From Spirosoma aerolatum (lineage in GTDB: Bacteria; Bacteroidota; Bacteroidia; Cytophagales; Spirosomataceae), in assembly GCF_002056795.1 (NCBI RefSeq), contig NZ_CP020104.1, positions 7,077,501-7,141,500 of the forward strand: 64,000 nt of DNA, given 5' to 3'. The notes beneath the pieces were generated by a model that worked only from the letters and a program-made list of their open reading frames with translations, was not told the DNA's origin and did not search any database. The translations under genes and the position numbers were made by a program. Shown here in pieces: positions 18,563 to 27,111 of the stretch (within the stretch, counting starts at the first letter, position 1; every line of letters begins with the position of its first letter).

Positions 18563-19600
18563 TCAAGCAGCCGTTTTAGTGGGTCGATTCAAGGCTTGTG
18601 ACTCGATCAGTTCCAAATCCGGTTTCGATTGGTCGGCAACCGTAACACGACCGCGTTCCTTACGCACAATCCGGGAGTAAAGCGAAATCTCCTGATCGAA
18701 CAGGAACCGGAAGAATAACCGAACGTATGACGTATGGTATTTCAGCGTATCGTAATACTCAGGAGCCGACTTTTTGATGTCAGGCAGTTTATTCCAGGGG
18801 ATAGACGGAAAATCGTGGTGCTCGTTATGGAAGCCAACGTTCAGGTTCAAGCCGTTCAACTGACCGTAATAGCTGTACGTTTCCTGCTCAGGATCGAGCG
18901 TCAGGTAATGCTCCTGAATCCAGCGAGCACCCAGTGGGTGCAGGCCGACTGAGAAGAACAAACAAAGCAGCAGAAAGGCCAGTGCTTTCCAGCCAAAGAA
19001 GAAGACAATTACAGCATCGAACGCTACCTGTACGACAATATTAGCCGCTACCCATTTATCGATCACCGCGAGTTCGTGCATCCGAAGCGTACGAATGGCC
19101 TGGAAAATCGGAAAGAAAAGCAGCCAAAGAGCTTTACCAATGGAGTAATTGTTGATGAGTTTGGCTTCGTACCAATCGGGCAGATCGGCATCAAGTTCGT
19201 GTACGCCCTGAAAGGCATGGTGTTTAATGTGAAAATTTTTGAACGACAAAGCCGTTGGTAATACCGTTGGCAGGTTCGCCAAAATAGCCGCCCAGGCATT
19301 GGCTCCTGGCTTGCGGAAAATTAAATTGTGGGCCGCTTCGTGAATACAAACGAATAAGGTATGCGCTGGAAACGCACCAATAAACCAGGCAGCCGCCACA
19401 ACAATCCACCACGACTGATCACGTACCAGCCAGGCCATGCCTACCATCATAGTTACACAGCCCAGAATAACCCAGAACGTAGTAGGGTTTTTCTGACCGA
19501 TTAACTGTTTGATTTCAGGATGCGCTTTAAGAATTTGTCGGGTACGAATACGGTGCGGTTCGGTTGCGTTTGAACGAACAAAATCTGTGAATCTTGCCAT
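18563..19600 (-). CDS. fatty acid desaturase, dihydroceramide delta-4-desaturase (DES1)-like
   Basis: A 345-residue membrane di-iron desaturase. I use the ATG at 19600, which starts MARFTDFVRSNATEPHRIRT; eukaryotic DES1 enzymes have the same region with D-E-P-H. The three histidine boxes are HEAAH, HIKHH and GFHNEHHDFPSIP. The block from HNEHHDFP through EYYDTL and YSRIVRKER closely follows the C-terminus of animal DEGS1 as I remember it. Those enzymes introduce the 4,5 double bond of sphingosine. Many Bacteroidota make sphingolipids, so a sphingoid or related acyl chain is a plausible substrate (inference). The gene stands alone, with terminators on both sides. Confidence 0.88.
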   Translation of the reverse strand: MARFTDFVRSNATEPHRIRTRQILKAHPEIKQLIGQKNPTTFWVILGCVTMMVGMAWLVRDQSWWIVVAAAWFIGAFPAHTLFVCIHEAAHNLIFRKPGANAWAAILANLPTVLPTALSFKNFHIKHHAFQGVHELDADLPDWYEAKLINNYSIGKALWLLFFPIFQAIRTLRMHELAVIDKWVAANIVVQVAFDAVIVFFFGWKALAFLLLCLFFSVGLHPLGARWIQEHYLTLDPEQETYSYYGQLNGLNLNVGFHNEHHDFPSIPWNKLPDIKKSAPEYYDTLKYHTSYVRLFFRFLFDQEISLYSRIVRKERGRVTVADQSKPDLELIESQALNRPTKTAA

Positions 19601-19744
19601 AAATAAGGTGTCGCCTGAACAACAATAGCCGTGCGAGCGGCTCAGTGAAAAAATAGACAGTAAAATTAACACAATCTTAGCAGGCAATCCTACTTAGCGA
19701 ATCGAAAATTGCCTGATTTTAATCAGATATTCCACCAAAATAAG

Positions 19745-19772
19745 AAAGGCGAAGCTGATTAGCTCCGCCTTT
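19745..19772 (-). terminator. terminator of the beta-barrel gene
   Basis: Arms AAAGGCGAAGCT (19745-19756) and AGCTCCGCCTTT (19761-19772) pair with a single wobble around a 4-nt loop. On the minus strand the arm is followed by a T-rich stretch. It lies 61 nt downstream of the gene at 19833-20525. Confidence 0.7.
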
Positions 19773-19832
19773 ACTGATTCAGGTTGATTCAACAAATTCG
19801 TATAGTGGGTGGGATGGTGAATGGTGGACTGG

Positions 19833-20525
19833 TTAATAACCAATCGGAAATGAGTATCCGAGCGAAACCGCGACTCCACGGTTACGTACATTGAGATTGA
19901 CAACGGGAATCTGTATCTGACGGGTAAATCCTTGTGTGTAGCGGCCTTCGAAGAAGAACTTTCCGGGACCCGCATCCATCGCCAGACCTAGGCCACCCAC
20001 GGCGCCAACGTCCCAGCGGCTGAGTGTACTGCCATAATTAACATCGATATCGTATGGCTGGGTCGTAAATAAGGCAGAAGCCCGTGTGCGAATTCGCCCG
20101 TCAACAGCGTAACTTACCGAAGGACCAACAATCAGGTAGGGCTGAACCGCGCCATCGGTCAGGTTGATTTTTGCCAGCAGCGGAATCTCCAGATGTTGCG
20201 ACTGATAGGCGATGGTTGCCCCAATCGGCAGGTTAAAGCCACCCAGATTCAAATCCATACCTTCTTTGATGGCCACCCCTTTCTGAACATAGGCAAACTC
20301 GGGTCGGAACGATACGCGGTCACTGAGTGGAATATCCAGGAAGATAGCACCAGTAGGGCCAACGGTGGGGTATAAGTCGGGCAGTAAGCTACCCATAAAA
20401 TCGGGTTTAGAAGCAAACCCCCAGTTAGCACCGCCCCGAATTCCGACCTGAACCTGAGCAAAAGAAGCAGGGACAACAACAAGGGTTAAGAGGGCAATGG
20501 CACCGGCAAGCACAATTCGTTTCAT
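19833..20525 (-). CDS. PorT-like outer membrane beta-barrel protein
   Basis: A 230-residue protein with signal peptide MKRIVLAGAIALLTLVVVPASFAQ. Then come alternating amphipathic strands with the usual Bacteroidota small-barrel landmarks: VQVGIRGGANWGF at the start, FRPEFAYVQKGVAI, LEIPLLAKINLTDGAVQPYLIVGPSVSYAV, FFEGRYTQGF and a final strand GVAVSLGYSFPIGY ending in an aromatic. It is an outer membrane protein of the PorT/OMP_b-brl_2 type. Such proteins are numerous in this phylum and mostly of unknown function. It is monocistronic, with its own terminator. Confidence 0.85.
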   Translation of the reverse strand: MKRIVLAGAIALLTLVVVPASFAQVQVGIRGGANWGFASKPDFMGSLLPDLYPTVGPTGAIFLDIPLSDRVSFRPEFAYVQKGVAIKEGMDLNLGGFNLPIGATIAYQSQHLEIPLLAKINLTDGAVQPYLIVGPSVSYAVDGRIRTRASALFTTQPYDIDVNYGSTLSRWDVGAVGGLGLAMDAGPGKFFFEGRYTQGFTRQIQIPVVNLNVRNRGVAVSLGYSFPIGY

Positions 20526-20743
20526 GGTTCTGAAGGGAAAAAATTGAAAATGAAAAACGGGTAAACCTGAAGTTGATTGTGTAAAGCGTCGGCTATAGGC
20601 AGTGTTGTTTTTTAAGTGCTTTCATGGATTAGAGAGCCGTGAATACAAAAGGATTAATCCGATGAAAAAAAAATTTACACGCAGCGATTTTGACGATTTG
20701 TTACGGTAGTGGCATGCTGCGAATCAAGGTGTTGTATTTTTTC

Positions 20744-20774
20744 TTGAAAACATTGCAGCGTCCTTTTAACTTTA
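20744..20774 (+). promoter_or_regulatory. Bacteroidota-type promoter of the acyltransferase gene
   Basis: TTG at 20744-20746 (-33 element), a 20-nt spacer, and TAACTTTA at 20767-20774 (-7 element, consensus TAnnTTTG). It ends 27 nt before the ATG at 20802. Confidence 0.6.
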
Positions 20775-20801
20775 CCCTTACCTATTGACCCTATTACCGA
20801 A

Positions 20802-21614
20802 ATGAACTACATCAAGCCAACCAAATTCAGCTACCTGCCGAAGTTTCTGATGCCGTTGGATATTCTTGGGCTGTTTGACTGCGATCCGTTCGGTAGCTCG
20901 CTCCTGCTCAGGCGAATACTTATCTGTATTGTGGGCTGGTTAACTTATGCCCGCTATACTGTAGTGAACCGCATTCAGATCGAAGGCACCGAAAACCTGG
21001 AGAATCTGCCCATCAACAACGTCCTGTTTCTTTCCAATCATCAGACTTACTTCGCTGATGTCATCGCGTTCTTTCATATTTTCTGCGCCGTGAAATGGGG
21101 GTTTCAGAACACTATTGTTCCGCCTATGTATTTGTTCGGCCCCAGGGCGCGTCAGTACTACGTAGCGGCTTCTGAAACGATGAAGAAGGGCTTTGTTCCT
21201 CGCGTTTTTTCAGCCATTGGCGCCTTAACCATCGAACGTTCCTGGCGGGCCGAAGGGCGCGAAGTACAACGGAGCGTAGATACCTCCGCCAATGATAAAA
21301 TTGCGAAGGCGCTGGCTCACGGCTGGGTGGTTAGTTTTCCGCAGGGAACCACAACACCTTACGCACCCATTCGCAAAGGCACTGGTCACCTGATTAAAAA
21401 CAATGAGCCTATCGTAATACCCGTTGTTATCAATGGTTTTCGCCGGGCATTCGACAAGAAGGGGCTGCGTTTTAAAAAACGAAATACCCTGTTGACTGTC
21501 CAGTTCAAACCGCCCCTTCCCTACAGCCCGGAAGATACCGTCGATGATCTGGTGGCCCGAGTCCGTCATGCCATTGAACAGGATGCCCCAGAATGGGCGC
21601 AGGAACAACGCTAA
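20802..21614 (+). CDS. PlsC-like lysophospholipid acyltransferase
   Basis: A 270-residue glycerolipid acyltransferase-family protein with an N-terminal membrane-associated segment (LLLRRILICIVGWLTYARYTVV). The acyltransferase domain has block I FLSNHQTYFADVIAF, block II near FVPRVFSAIGALTIERSWRAEGREV, block III VVSFPQGTTTPYAPIRKG and block IV EPIVIPVVINGFRRAF. It probably transfers an acyl chain to a lysolipid at the cytoplasmic membrane. Two core motifs are unusual: block I reads H-x5-D rather than H-x4-D, and block III has FPQGT in place of FPEGT. This may be a Bacteroidota subfamily with another acceptor, such as an amino- or sphingolipid (inference). Confidence 0.82.
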   Translation: MNYIKPTKFSYLPKFLMPLDILGLFDCDPFGSSLLLRRILICIVGWLTYARYTVVNRIQIEGTENLENLPINNVLFLSNHQTYFADVIAFFHIFCAVKWGFQNTIVPPMYLFGPRARQYYVAASETMKKGFVPRVFSAIGALTIERSWRAEGREVQRSVDTSANDKIAKALAHGWVVSFPQGTTTPYAPIRKGTGHLIKNNEPIVIPVVINGFRRAFDKKGLRFKKRNTLLTVQFKPPLPYSPEDTVDDLVARVRHAIEQDAPEWAQEQR

Positions 21615-21649
21615 CGCAACGCGGTAATGCGCGTTACCCTTACCTAACT

Positions 21650-23941
21650 ATGAAATCGTTCCTATCACCAACTCTTTTTGCTTCGCTGATTGCTCTAGCG
21701 TTTGGTTGTAATAAAACCTCTACAACCACATCTAAAAGCGATTTCACCCGAGTTGTGCTGGATACCAATCCACCTATTGAACCGCTATCGCCCGAAGCGA
21801 GTATGGCCAAAATTCAGTTACCGCCCGGATTTCATGTCGAACTGGTTGCCAGTGAACCTATGGTTCAGGAACCCGTAGCGATAGCCTGGGATGGTAATGG
21901 ACGCCTGTATGTGGCTGAAATGAACACCTACATGAAAGATGCCAATGCCACCGGTGAGTATGCACCAACCAGTCGGATCAAACGGTTGGAAGACACGGAC
22001 GGTGATGGCAAAATGGATAAGTCGACCATTTTTATCGACAGTCTTGTTTTACCCCGTACCATTCTGCCCGTAGGCGATCAATTGCTGGTCGGTATTACCA
22101 ATATTCAGCACATCTGGAGTTATCGGGATACGAATGGAGATGGGAAAGCCGACGAGAAAAAAATCGTTTTCCGAAACGACGTCATCGACTCCCGGAATCT
22201 GGAGCATCAGAATGGTGGCCTGATCTGGAATCTCGACAACTGGATTTACCCCACCCGCGACAACCTCCGGTACAAGTACAAAGCAGGGAAACTCATTGCC
22301 GATACGCTGGTCGATAACATGATTGGCCAGTGGGGTATGACGACAGACAATTACGGTCGCCTGTTTTACTCTGAAGCCGGGCCGGGCCTACCAGCTGTAC
22401 AGATTCAGCAAAACCCGGCTTATGGCGCATTGAACTTCGTCGATCAGTATACCGAAGATTTCACCAAACCCTGGCCTATTATTGGAAATGTTGATGCCCA
22501 GGGCGGCCGGGAAGCCCTTCGAAAGGAAGACAACACCCTGAACAAATACACCGCCGGTTGTGGACAGTCCATTTTTCGGGGCGACCGACTGCCCGCCGAT
22601 ATGCAGGGCGATTACTTCATCCCGGAACCTGTCGGCCGGATCATCAAACGAGGGAAAGTTATTAACCGAAACGGAAAAATCTATATCGAGGACGCCTATA
22701 AACAGAAAGACTGGCTGGCATCGGCCGATATGAATTTCCGCCCCATAAACACCTATACGGGACCCGATGGCTGCTTCTACATAGTGGATATGTATCATGG
22801 TATCATTCAGGAAAGCGAGTGGACCAAACCGGGTTCGTATCTGGGTAAAGTTATTCAGGACAAAGGCTTGTATAAAAACCGGGGTATGGGTCGAATTTAT
22901 CGTATTGTACATGACGACTTCAAACGCGACTCCCAAAAGCCTTCCCTACTCAATGAGCCAAGTAGTAAACTGGTAACCTATCTGGATCATCCAAACGGTT
23001 GGTGGCGCGATAACGCCCAACAGCTTCTGGTCGTCAGAAATGATCAATCGGTTGTGCCAACGCTGCAACAAATCGCCACTGGGCAGAAAGCCTCCTTAGC
23101 CAAAGACCCCAGCGCCCTCGCCCGCATCCACGCTCTCTGGACTCTAGAAGGACTCGAAGCCGTCGACAAGCCTACGCTGTTCAAAGCATTGACGGATACC
23201 GACGCGCAGGTTCGTAAAGCAGCCGTCTGGATCAGTGAAGTTTATCTGAAGAAGAAAGATCCGGAGGTGATTGAGAAACTGGCCGCCATGACCAATGACC
23301 CAAGCCCCGACGTTCGTATCCAACTGGCTCTATCGCTTCGGAGCCATTCGACTCCTCGTACAAAGGCCGTGGTGACCCAACTTCTGGCTGATAACCCGCA
23401 GAACGAACTGATGCAGTTCTCGTACAAAACCTTTACAGAAGCACAGAAAATGCTTCTGGCCGAACAGGAGCGTACTCGCAACTTAAGCCCCGCCGACCGG
23501 GCACTGGTCACAAATGGCGCTACTATTTTTAAGCAATTGTGTGCCACCTGTCATGGTCCCGACGGCAAAGGCATCGTAGTAGCCGGAAGTTCGCAGATGC
23601 CAGCTCCTCCATTAGTTGGTTCACCACGGGTAAAAGGCGACAAAACGCTGGTTATCCAATTATTGCTCAATGGCATGAAAGGGCCACTGGATGGCAAGAC
23701 CTACCGAGATATAATGCCATCGATGGGTAGCAACGACGACAAATGGATCGCATCGGTGCTGAGTTATATTCGGAATAGTGGCGAACTGGGGAATAAAGCC
23801 TCTGTGGTAACACCCAAAGAAGTGGCTGAGGTACGAGCTACAACACCCGTCATTGCCGGAGGTATGACCCAGCAGGAGTTGGAAATATTTAAGTTAGGCC
23901 GGGCCGAGCGGACAAATTGGAGCAAACCCGAAACGAAATAA
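21650..23941 (+). CDS. PVC-type membrane-bound dehydrogenase with HEAT repeats and cytochrome c domain, lipoprotein
   Basis: A 763-residue protein. The ATG at 21650 gives a lipoprotein signal with lipobox LAFGC. The next 400 residues form a beta-propeller dehydrogenase domain of the PVC/Planctomycetes type (FHVELVASEPMVQEPVAIAW, GRLYVAEMNTYM, several DGDGK-like calcium loops, CFYIVDMYHGII). HEAT-like helices follow (about 440-600). A monohaem cytochrome c domain comes last, with CATCH at 631-635 and a likely axial Met in MPSMGS. Such proteins are predicted to oxidise sugars in the periplasm and pass electrons to the cytochrome. It is followed by the SUMF1-like and DUF1080 genes with 18- and 13-bp gaps, so the three are probably one operon. 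Confidence 0.87.
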   Translation: MKSFLSPTLFASLIALAFGCNKTSTTTSKSDFTRVVLDTNPPIEPLSPEASMAKIQLPPGFHVELVASEPMVQEPVAIAWDGNGRLYVAEMNTYMKDANATGEYAPTSRIKRLEDTDGDGKMDKSTIFIDSLVLPRTILPVGDQLLVGITNIQHIWSYRDTNGDGKADEKKIVFRNDVIDSRNLEHQNGGLIWNLDNWIYPTRDNLRYKYKAGKLIADTLVDNMIGQWGMTTDNYGRLFYSEAGPGLPAVQIQQNPAYGALNFVDQYTEDFTKPWPIIGNVDAQGGREALRKEDNTLNKYTAGCGQSIFRGDRLPADMQGDYFIPEPVGRIIKRGKVINRNGKIYIEDAYKQKDWLASADMNFRPINTYTGPDGCFYIVDMYHGIIQESEWTKPGSYLGKVIQDKGLYKNRGMGRIYRIVHDDFKRDSQKPSLLNEPSSKLVTYLDHPNGWWRDNAQQLLVVRNDQSVVPTLQQIATGQKASLAKDPSALARIHALWTLEGLEAVDKPTLFKALTDTDAQVRKAAVWISEVYLKKKDPEVIEKLAAMTNDPSPDVRIQLALSLRSHSTPRTKAVVTQLLADNPQNELMQFSYKTFTEAQKMLLAEQERTRNLSPADRALVTNGATIFKQLCATCHGPDGKGIVVAGSSQMPAPPLVGSPRVKGDKTLVIQLLLNGMKGPLDGKTYRDIMPSMGSNDDKWIASVLSYIRNSGELGNKASVVTPKEVAEVRATTPVIAGGMTQQELEIFKLGRAERTNWSKPETK

Positions 23942-23959
23942 CCATCGTCACGGACCATC

Positions 23960-24787
23960 ATGAAGACACTCATTATCAGCGGTATTCTTATTGGCCTTGT
24001 GGCTCGGCTGGCCGCTCAACCCACTATCTTTACCAATACTATCGGCATGGAGTTTGTGCGTATCCAACCGGGGAGCATGGTCGTTGGTCGATTTCAGCCG
24101 CCTTATCCCAAACCATCCCAATCGGAGGAAGCGGCTAAGAAGAACGGGGTTCAGTGGACGAAGGTAGACTATCAGCTTGCCGAAAATCTAGTTAATCAGG
24201 ACGCCCGGCCAGGATTTGACGTCAAGATATCTAAGCCGTTCTACATCGGCAAATTTGAAGTAACGCAGGGACAGTGGAAGCGTGTTATGGGAACGAATCC
24301 ATCCACATTCCAGGGCGATCGCGTCACAGACGATGCCGATCAGCATCCGGTAGAACAGGTTAGCTGGCAGGATACCCAAAAATTTCTCGCCAAACTAAAC
24401 GCGCTCGACAAAGAGCATCACTATCGATTACCCACCGAATTCGAATGGGAATATGCCGCCCGTGCTGGTGCCGATGACGACATCCCCTGGAAAACGATCT
24501 GGGCATCAGCGCAGATGGGTTCGCCAACAACGGCCAAAGTAGGCCAGAAAACACCCAACGCCTGGGGCTTATACGATACACTGGGCAACGTTTGGGAATG
24601 GGTACAGGACTACTATAATGAAAAAACCTTTGCTGATCCAACCCCTACGCGTTCGGGTACGCAACACGTTCTGAAAGGGGCCTCATTTGTCGGTGATGTA
24701 AAAAATGCAACCTACATGACCCACGCTGCCGGGCCTGGTAACGGATGGGATGTTGGTTTCCGGGTAGTAATGGAAGCAAAGCAATAA
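23960..24787 (+). CDS. SUMF1/formylglycine-generating-enzyme-like protein lacking the catalytic cysteines
   Basis: A 275-residue secreted protein (signal to about residue 20, ARLAAQ). The fold is that of sulfatase-modifying factors: NTIGMEFVRIQPGSMVVG, FYIGKFEVTQGQWKRVMGTN, HPVEQVSWQDTQKFL, YRLPTEFEWEYAARAG, NAWGLYDTLGNVWEWVQDYY and GWDVGFRVV. The protein has no cysteine at all, so it cannot act as a formylglycine-generating enzyme, which needs a Cys pair near the C-terminus. The corresponding region reads GASFVGDVKN. It more likely belongs to the large non-catalytic or otherwise acting SUMF1-domain group. It lies between the cytochrome dehydrogenase and DUF1080 genes. Confidence 0.88.
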   Translation: MKTLIISGILIGLVARLAAQPTIFTNTIGMEFVRIQPGSMVVGRFQPPYPKPSQSEEAAKKNGVQWTKVDYQLAENLVNQDARPGFDVKISKPFYIGKFEVTQGQWKRVMGTNPSTFQGDRVTDDADQHPVEQVSWQDTQKFLAKLNALDKEHHYRLPTEFEWEYAARAGADDDIPWKTIWASAQMGSPTTAKVGQKTPNAWGLYDTLGNVWEWVQDYYNEKTFADPTPTRSGTQHVLKGASFVGDVKNATYMTHAAGPGNGWDVGFRVVMEAKQ

Positions 24788-24800
24788 TCTCACGTTAATC

Positions 24801-25496
24801 ATGCGCTTGCAAACAATAACACTCATTCTCTGCCTATCATTGGTCGCTTGTCTGGCGCACGCCCAGATTGGGAAAATACCGCCAAGATTTACCCCTATTT
24901 TCAATGGGAAAGATTTGAAAGGGTGGCATACCAGCCGTACATCTCACCAGGGGACTACGGGTAATTTTTACGTGGAAAATGGGGTTATCACCCTCAAACA
25001 ATATCCATATGGTCAGGGTGGCATCTTGCTGACCGACAAGAAATACGGCAACTACGAACTGTATCTGGAAGCCAAAATTGATTCGTTCTGCAATGGCGGT
25101 ATCTTCCTACGGTCAACGGAAAGCGGCATGGCCTATCAGGTTGAACTGGCGACCCCCGGCGGACTGGGCGATCTGTTGGGCGAACGCATGAACGTCAGCA
25201 AGGGGGCTCAGGCCACCAACATTCGTAACGTCTGGAAAGCAGGGAACTGGAACTCGTTTCGTATTCGAATGGAGGGCGCCATTCCCCGCATTCGATTGTG
25301 GGTCAATGATGAGCTTATGTGGGATGTGACCGAGCCCAAAAATGATTTTATTGCCGACGCTACAACAGGCATGATTGGTCTGCAATCGCACTGGTCGGCG
25401 GTGTATTCGGTAGCCGCTGAAGCGTTCAACATGGCGGGCTCCTGGAAACCCGGTGCCGCTCACCGCTTCCGCAACGTCGCGATTAAAGAACTGTAA
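24801..25496 (+). CDS. DUF1080 (3-keto-disaccharide hydrolase) domain protein, secreted
   Basis: A 231-residue protein with signal peptide to about residue 22 (CLAHAQ). One concanavalin-like DUF1080 domain fills the rest: FTPIFNGKDLKGWH at the start, GGILLTDKKYGNYELYLEAKI, CNGGIFLRSTESGMAYQVEL and the closing GMIGLQSHWSAVYSV with FRNVAIKEL. Members have been shown to hydrolyse 3-keto-glycosides; which substrate is used here is unknown. Position last in an operon with a PVC-type dehydrogenase fits a pathway in which a sugar is oxidised and then cleaved (inference). Its stop codon lies inside the first arm of a long terminator hairpin. Confidence 0.88.
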   Translation: MRLQTITLILCLSLVACLAHAQIGKIPPRFTPIFNGKDLKGWHTSRTSHQGTTGNFYVENGVITLKQYPYGQGGILLTDKKYGNYELYLEAKIDSFCNGGIFLRSTESGMAYQVELATPGGLGDLLGERMNVSKGAQATNIRNVWKAGNWNSFRIRMEGAIPRIRLWVNDELMWDVTEPKNDFIADATTGMIGLQSHWSAVYSVAAEAFNMAGSWKPGAAHRFRNVAIKEL

Positions 25497-25565
25497 CGAG
25501 GGCGGAAGCCAGCGAGTTAAAGACTAGTAGTTCTTTTAATTCGCTGGCTTCTGCCCTCGTTACAG
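25491..25565. terminator. 31-bp-arm bidirectional hairpin between DUF1080 and PiT genes
   Basis: The first arm starts at 25491 (CTGTAACGAGGGCGGAAGCC onward). The complementary arm ends at 25565 (GGCTTCTGCCCTCGTTACAG). The pairing is about 31 bp with two wobbles around a short loop near 25525-25533. It contains the DUF1080 stop codon (25494-25496) and abuts the stop of the convergent phosphate transporter. Confidence 0.85.
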
Positions 25566-26987
25566 TTACAGCAACCAGCGGAAGAAAATATATAATGAAA
25601 AAGACAGCAGAACCGACACAGGTAGCGTCAGCACCCACGCCAGGGCAATATTCCGAATGGTATCGGCCTGTAAATTTTTAACCCCTTTGCTGGCCACCAT
25701 GCTCCCGGCAATTCCCGACGACAAAACGTGGGTGGTACTAACTGGCAGTTTCAGCCAGGAAGCAAACCCGATCATACTGGCGGCCACTAATTCGGCCGAA
25801 GCTCCCTGTGCATAGGTCAGGTGTTGTTTACCGATCTTTTCGCCCACCGTCACCACAATTCGGCGCCAGCCGATCATCGTCCCTAAACCCAGCGACAAGG
25901 CAATCATCAGAATAACCCAGAAAGGCGCATAGTCTGTAAATCGACGCAAGCCACTTTCCTCGCCCAAACTCTTGTTCAATACCGCCATCTGGGCCGAACT
26001 CACATTAGCGCCTTCATCGGCCGTAATCTTTTTCATATTGCTGTTGATCAGCAACAAGTCTTTCCGTACGTCCAGTCGCTTTTCGTTTGGGACCTTATTC
26101 TCGACCAGCGGTCCATTGATCAACTTGCTAAGCTCAGCCAATTCCGACCGGGTTTCAACCAGTCGTTCACGGTTGGCGGGCGAAAGCTGGCTGGAGTCCA
26201 GGGTAGCAATTGTCTGTTCAATGCCCGTGATATTGGTTTGCATCAGCCGTGGATCAAGCTCCGATTTTATGGCAAAATGGTAGGGTACGATGCCAATCAG
26301 AATCAGCATAATCAAGCCTACACCTTTTTGTCCATCGTTGCTGCCATGAAAGAAACTCACCAGCGAACACGTCAGAATAAGGACACCCCGAATCCAGGAT
26401 GGTGGTTCGGTATTTTTCTTTGGTTCTTTAAAAAGCTGATCTTTAACATCCTGCGATACGGATCGACGCAAAACGAACATCAGCACAATGGCCAGGCTGA
26501 AACCGAGTAATGGAGAAAGCAGTAGTGCTTCGCCCGTTTCAATAGCTTTATCCCAGTTGACGGCAGCGCCGGTTTTATTTTCAGGGAGCGTAGAAAACGC
26601 TAAGCCAACACCCAGAATTGAACCAATCAACGTATGCGAACTGGAACTGGGAATACCAAAATACCAGGTTCCAAGGTTCCAGATAATGGCACTCAGCAGC
26701 AGCGCCAGTACCATAGCTACACTATGGTACACATTCTGATCGACCAGCAGTTCGACGGGCAACAGGTTAACAATCCCCATCGCCACACCAATACCGCCCA
26801 GCAACACACCCGTGAAATTGCAAATCCCGGACCATACTACCGCAACGGTCGGTTTTAGAGAATTGGTGTAAATAACCGTAGCAACGGCGTTGGCAGTATC
26901 GTGGAAACCATTGACAAATTCGAAGGCACAAGCAGCAAATAAGCTGATAAAAAGGAGGATAAAAACATCCGTTTCTAATCCAAACAT
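25566..26987 (-). CDS. PiT family inorganic phosphate transporter
   Basis: A 473-residue membrane transporter from ATG 26987. An upstream in-frame start at 27047 lacks family similarity. Both halves of the inverted-repeat PiT topology are seen: AFEFVNGFHDTANAVATVIYTNSL near the N-terminus and GASAELVAASMIGFASWLKLPVSTTHVLSSGIAGS near the C-terminus, each with the PiT signature. A polar central region of about 110 residues (roughly 245-355) separates the halves and is predicted helical. It should import phosphate or metal-phosphate with H+ or Na+. No PhoU-like gene is next to it; the central insert could be a regulatory domain (inference). Confidence 0.92.
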   Translation of the reverse strand: MFGLETDVFILLFISLFAACAFEFVNGFHDTANAVATVIYTNSLKPTVAVVWSGICNFTGVLLGGIGVAMGIVNLLPVELLVDQNVYHSVAMVLALLLSAIIWNLGTWYFGIPSSSSHTLIGSILGVGLAFSTLPENKTGAAVNWDKAIETGEALLLSPLLGFSLAIVLMFVLRRSVSQDVKDQLFKEPKKNTEPPSWIRGVLILTCSLVSFFHGSNDGQKGVGLIMLILIGIVPYHFAIKSELDPRLMQTNITGIEQTIATLDSSQLSPANRERLVETRSELAELSKLINGPLVENKVPNEKRLDVRKDLLLINSNMKKITADEGANVSSAQMAVLNKSLGEESGLRRFTDYAPFWVILMIALSLGLGTMIGWRRIVVTVGEKIGKQHLTYAQGASAELVAASMIGFASWLKLPVSTTHVLSSGIAGSMVASKGVKNLQADTIRNIALAWVLTLPVSVLLSFSLYIFFRWLL

Positions 26988-27111
26988 AAGTGAAGTATCT
27001 TCAGTAAGTAGGCTAACAGTGGGTCCGTAAGCCAATGATTGCCACAAAAGTACGTCAAACTGTTCAGAGCAGTGTTAACAAATTGTTAAGTAGAGACCAG
27101 GTCGCCTGTCG

